Positions 6,239 to 8,691 of a stretch of 8,691 bases of DNA are shown one piece after another (the stretch's first letter is position 1; the number at the start of each line of letters is the position of its first letter). This DNA comes from Alphaproteobacteria bacterium MarineAlpha10_Bin2. Lineage in GTDB: Bacteria; Pseudomonadota; Alphaproteobacteria; UBA828. The notes beneath the pieces were generated by a model. That model had not been told where the DNA came from. It did no database searches and saw only the letters and a program-made list of their open reading frames with translations. The stretch covers positions 1 through 8,691 of the forward strand of contig PTKB01000111.1 of assembly GCA_002937555.1 (NCBI GenBank), written 5' to 3'. The position numbers were made by a program, and so were the translations under genes.

Positions 6239-7642
6239 CTATTTGCTCGGGCCGACCATCTTCAGCGGGTCTACCCATTTATCGAATTCGGCCTCGCTCA
6301 ACAGACCCAAAGACAGCGCCGCCGCTTTCAATGTCGTGCCGTCCGTATGCGCTTTTTTTGCCGCCTTCGCTGCGTTGTCGTAGCCGACATAAGGGTTGAG
6401 CGCCGTCACCAGCATTAGCGATTCATGCAGCAACTGCTCGATGCGGGAATGGTTTGGCTGGATACCGCGCACGCAATTGTCGTTGAAACTGCGCGCGCCG
6501 TCCGCCAACAGGCGGATCGATTGCAGCAAATTGTAGATCATCACCGGTTTGAACACGTTGAGTTCGAAATGGCCGTTCGAACCCGAGACCGTAATCGTGG
6601 TGTGATTGCCCATCACTTGTACGCACACCATGGTCAACGCTTCGGATTGAGTGGGGTTGACCTTGCCGGGCATGATCGATGAGCCGGGTTCGTTGGCTGG
6701 CAGCGCGATCTCGCCGATGCCGCAGCGCGGGCCGGAGCCGAGCAGGCGGATATCGTTGGCAATCTTCATGAGACTGGCGGCGATGGTATTGAGCGCGCCC
6801 GACATCTCCACCAGCGCGTCATGCGCGGCCAAAGCCTCGAATTTATTCTCCGCGGTCTTGAAAGGAAGACCAGTCAATTTGACCACTTCTGCCGCGAACG
6901 CCTTGTCAAAACCCACCTTCGCGTTGAGACCGGTGCCGACCGCCGTCCCGCCCTGGGCAAGTTGGCAGAGACGGGGCAGCGCAGACTTGACGCGCGCCAG
7001 GCCGTATTTCACCTGCGTCGCATAGCCGGAAAATTCCTGCCCCAGAGTGAGCGGTGTGGCGTCTTGTAAATGGGTGCGGCCGATCTTGACGATGGATTTG
7101 AACTCCGCCGCCTTGCTGTGCAGGCCGGCGTGCAACTCGCCCAGTGCCGGCTGCAGCTCGCCGCAAACCTGTTCGACGGCGGCGATATGCATGGCGGTGG
7201 GAAAAGTGTCGTTGGAGGATTGACCGCGATTGACATGATCGTTGGGATGCACCGGGGTTTTTTGCCCCATGGGTTTCTTAAGAATCTCGGCGGCGCGGTT
7301 GGCGATGACCTCATTGGCATTCATGTTGGATTGCGTGCCCGAGCCGGTCTGCCAGACGACGAGCGGAAAATGCGCGTACAGCGCGCCGTCCATCACCTCC
7401 CGCGCCGCCTGTTGCAACGCCTTGGAGATGCCCTTGGGAAGATCGCCCTGGCGAGCGTTCACCCGCGCTGCGGCGAGCTTAACAATGCCCAGCGCGCGCA
7501 CCAGCGGATCCGGCAGGCGTTCGCCGCCGATCTTGAAATTCTGCAGGCTGCGCTGGGTCTGGGCACCCCAATAATTTTCCGCCGGCACCTTGATCTTGCC
7601 AATCGAATCGCTTTCTATCCGCGTTTTCGCTGTCTTGCTCAT
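6239..7642 (-). CDS. fumC: Class II fumarate hydratase (467 aa)
   Basis: Catalyses the reversible hydration of fumarate to L-malate in the TCA cycle. It is the iron-independent, homotetrameric, oxidant-stable type, acting in the cytoplasm. All signatures of the fumarase/aspartase superfamily are present: TGSGTQSNMNANEVIANRA, HPNDHVNRGQSSNDTFPTAM, GRTHLQDATPLTLGQE and GSSIMPGKVNPTQSEA. His191 and Ser321 correspond to catalytic His188 and Ser318 of E. coli FumC by a constant offset of 3, and the length of 467 equals the E. coli enzyme. The N-terminal IGKIKVPAENYWGAQTQRSL is also diagnostic and separates it from argininosuccinate lyase and aspartase. ATG 7642 is supported by GGAGGG (plus-strand 7654-7659), 11 bases upstream. 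It is first in an apparent two-gene unit with the RHH gene and divergent from the TPR gene. The gene looks intact. Confidence 0.98.
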   Translation of the reverse strand: MSKTAKTRIESDSIGKIKVPAENYWGAQTQRSLQNFKIGGERLPDPLVRALGIVKLAAARVNARQGDLPKGISKALQQAAREVMDGALYAHFPLVVWQTGSGTQSNMNANEVIANRAAEILKKPMGQKTPVHPNDHVNRGQSSNDTFPTAMHIAAVEQVCGELQPALGELHAGLHSKAAEFKSIVKIGRTHLQDATPLTLGQEFSGYATQVKYGLARVKSALPRLCQLAQGGTAVGTGLNAKVGFDKAFAAEVVKLTGLPFKTAENKFEALAAHDALVEMSGALNTIAASLMKIANDIRLLGSGPRCGIGEIALPANEPGSSIMPGKVNPTQSEALTMVCVQVMGNHTTITVSGSNGHFELNVFKPVMIYNLLQSIRLLADGARSFNDNCVRGIQPNHSRIEQLLHESLMLVTALNPYVGYDNAAKAAKKAHTDGTTLKAAALSLGLLSEAEFDKWVDPLKMVGPSK

Positions 7643-7653
7643 TGGTTTCGCCG

Positions 7654-7659
7654 CCCTCC
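7654..7659 (-). promoter_or_regulatory. Ribosome binding site of fumC
   Basis: GGAGGG on the minus strand, 11 bases before the fumC ATG, supports the start at 7642. Confidence 0.7.
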
Positions 7660-7686
7660 GCCTAGTTTCCGGTTGATCGGCGTTTC

Positions 7687-7716
7687 ATAGCACAGCGTGG
7701 GCTGGCTGTGTCACAA
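7687..7716 (-). promoter_or_regulatory. Weak candidate promoter for fumC
   Basis: On the minus strand TTGTGA (plus 7711-7716) and TGCTAT (plus 7687-7692) are 18 bases apart in the divergent fumC/TPR spacer. Matches to consensus are only 4 of 6 and 3 of 6. The position is right for fumC, but the signal is weak. Confidence 0.2.
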
Positions 7717-7757
7717 TGCTAGCCAATCCCCGCGCCGCATGGTTTACATTCCCCGCC

Positions 7758-8504
7758 ATGGCAGATCTCACTATTCCCAACCGCCCGGCCTTGGCCGGAG
7801 CGCTCAAGAAAGCGATGCGGCAACATCGCGCCGGCCGCCTCGATGCGGCGGAAGCCGGCTATCGCCGCGTGCTTACCGCCGATCCCGGCAATGCCAACGC
7901 CAATCATCAACTCGGCCGTATCCTGACTCGATCGAAACGCCTCAAGGAAGCGTTCGCCCTGCTGCGCCGGGCCACCAAGGCAGCGCCTAAAAGCGCCCAA
8001 TTCCTCATCAGCTTATCCGATGCCTGCCGCTCGGCCGGACGCGTCAAGGAGGAAGTGGCGGCGCTTGAGGCGGCGCTCGAACTCGCACCCAAACAAAGCC
8101 TGATTCTCCACCGATTGTGCGCCGCGCTGATCAAGCTGGGCCGTTACAAGGCGGTCGTCGTTGCCGCAGAGCGCGCGCTCAAGCTCGATCCCTCCAGCGC
8201 CCTCGCCCATAACAATCTCGGCGTCGCGCTGCAGGCGCTGGATCGCACGGAAGAAGCCGAGCGCGCCTATCGGAACGCTCTCGAACATATGCCCGAATAT
8301 CCCCAGGCGCTCAGCAATCTCGGCGTCGTATTGCAATCGACCGGGCGCAAGGAAGAAGCCGAGACAAGTTACCGCCGCGCCATCGAACTGAAGCCCGACT
8401 ACATGCAGGCACTTGGCAATCTTGTCGCGCTCATTCAGGAATTGGGCCGGGCGGAAGAGGCCGAAGAGATGTACCGCCGCGTGATCGATCTATCGCCCGA
8501 TTAG
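7758..8504 (+). CDS. Tetratricopeptide-repeat protein, closed by an in-frame TAG after seven repeats (248 aa)
   Basis: The protein is almost entirely 34-residue TPR units in perfect register: residues 12-45, 46-79, 80-113, 114-147, 148-181, 182-215 and 216-249. The stop takes the final position of unit 7. Units 5-7 are the most canonical (NNLGVALQ, EEAERAYRNALE, SNLGVVLQ). Units 1-4 diverge more. There is no signal peptide or membrane segment, so it is probably cytoplasmic and a protein-binding scaffold. In alphaproteobacteria such TPR arrays often precede a sulfotransferase or glycosyltransferase domain; none is visible here because the window ends first. ATG 7758 (MADLTIPN) is preferred; ATG 7716 would add 14 residues, and neither start has a good Shine-Dalgarno sequence. 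The same frame continues past the TAG with more TPRs (8505-8691), so this looks like the front part of an interrupted longer gene, not a natural full-length protein. Confidence 0.8.
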   Translation: MADLTIPNRPALAGALKKAMRQHRAGRLDAAEAGYRRVLTADPGNANANHQLGRILTRSKRLKEAFALLRRATKAAPKSAQFLISLSDACRSAGRVKEEVAALEAALELAPKQSLILHRLCAALIKLGRYKAVVVAAERALKLDPSSALAHNNLGVALQALDRTEEAERAYRNALEHMPEYPQALSNLGVVLQSTGRKEEAETSYRRAIELKPDYMQALGNLVALIQELGRAEEAEEMYRRVIDLSPD

Positions 8505-8691
8505 GCGGAAGTGCACAACAATCTCGGCAATCTTCTGCAAGACCAGGGACGCTTGGAAGAGTCGCTGGACTGTTACCGCCGCACAATCGAGATCGTGCCC
8601 AAACACCGTCTTGCCTACAACAATATGGCATTGGCGCTCCAGGATCAGGGCAAGCTTGACGAGGCGCTGGCGAGCCTCACGCGTCAGGTCG
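8505..8691 (+). pseudogene. Continuation of the TPR gene beyond the in-frame stop (partial, runs off the window)
   Basis: Reading on in the same frame directly after the TAG gives 62 more codons with no further stop. They form a full TPR unit (AEVHNNLGNLLQ ... TIEIVPKH) and most of a ninth (RLAYNNMALALQ ... ASLTRQV), still in the 34-residue register. The simplest reading is the 3' portion of one TPR gene cut by a single nonsense change. A separate protein could start at GTG 8511, but this would begin inside a repeat and has no good ribosome binding site. The C-terminal part and any catalytic domain lie outside the window. Confidence 0.75.

Noticed and set aside
7070..7690. Plus-strand open frame (206 codons) opposite fumC
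   Set aside because: It is the complement of highly conserved fumarase sequence; the translation is an atypical composition with no domain.
7703..7725. Inverted repeat tggct/agcca around the ATG at 7716 as an operator
   Set aside because: Only 5 bp per arm with a 13-base loop; expected by chance in a window this size.
8502..8504. TAG as pyrrolysine or a genome-wide recoded codon
   Set aside because: TAG is the natural end of three other genes here, and the position is Tyr in sister repeats. A TPR linker position gives no reason for a special amino acid.

Overview
The window looks like a stretch of chromosome from a GC-rich alphaproteobacterium, probably a Rhodospirillales-like lineage. The evidence is the set of protein families: an alphaproteobacterial-type Hsp33, a DUF4169 protein, a short ribbon-helix-helix (RHH) protein beside a class II fumarase, and a very large AsmA-family protein with Ala/Gly-rich linkers. 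This placement rests on remembered family features, not on a search. Most of the window is housekeeping and envelope genes. I see no rRNA, tRNA, CRISPR array, insertion sequence or phage gene.

Layout. Positions 1-768 (+) hold the 3' part of hslO (redox chaperone Hsp33), whose start lies before the window. It is followed in the same direction by a small lipoprotein gene (819-1424) with its own strong ribosome binding site. A short DUF4169 gene (1464-1670, -) converges on the lipoprotein gene. A 159-bp divergent spacer separates it from a 4-kb asmA-like gene (1830-5864, +), which encodes an inner-membrane-anchored protein of the family linked to lipid movement to the outer membrane. A 147-bp spacer with a GC-rich inverted repeat follows. 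Then come two minus-strand genes in one likely operon: fumC (6239-7642) and, 17 bp downstream of it, a 69-residue RHH protein (6012-6221). Divergent from fumC, a tetratricopeptide-repeat (TPR) gene starts at 7758 (or 7716) and runs off the right edge.

The most notable observation is at the right end. The TPR reading frame is closed by a TAG at 8502-8504, but the same frame continues with at least 1.8 further well-formed 34-residue TPR units to the window end. The TAG occupies the last position of repeat 7, where repeats 5 and 6 both carry Tyr (TAT, TAC). One base change therefore explains it: a nonsense mutation, a sequence error, or less likely readthrough. TAG also ends three other genes here, so general recoding of TAG is unlikely.

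Second, the AsmA-like protein has a long disordered tail. It carries three related short amphipathic motifs, a 12-residue tandem repeat around Leu-Ala-Pro-Gln and an Ala-Pro run encoded by a perfect hexanucleotide repeat. Third, the DUF4169 and RHH genes, which I recall as neighbours near fumC in many alphaproteobacteria, are here separated by the oppositely oriented asmA-like gene. No clearly new multi-gene system is visible.
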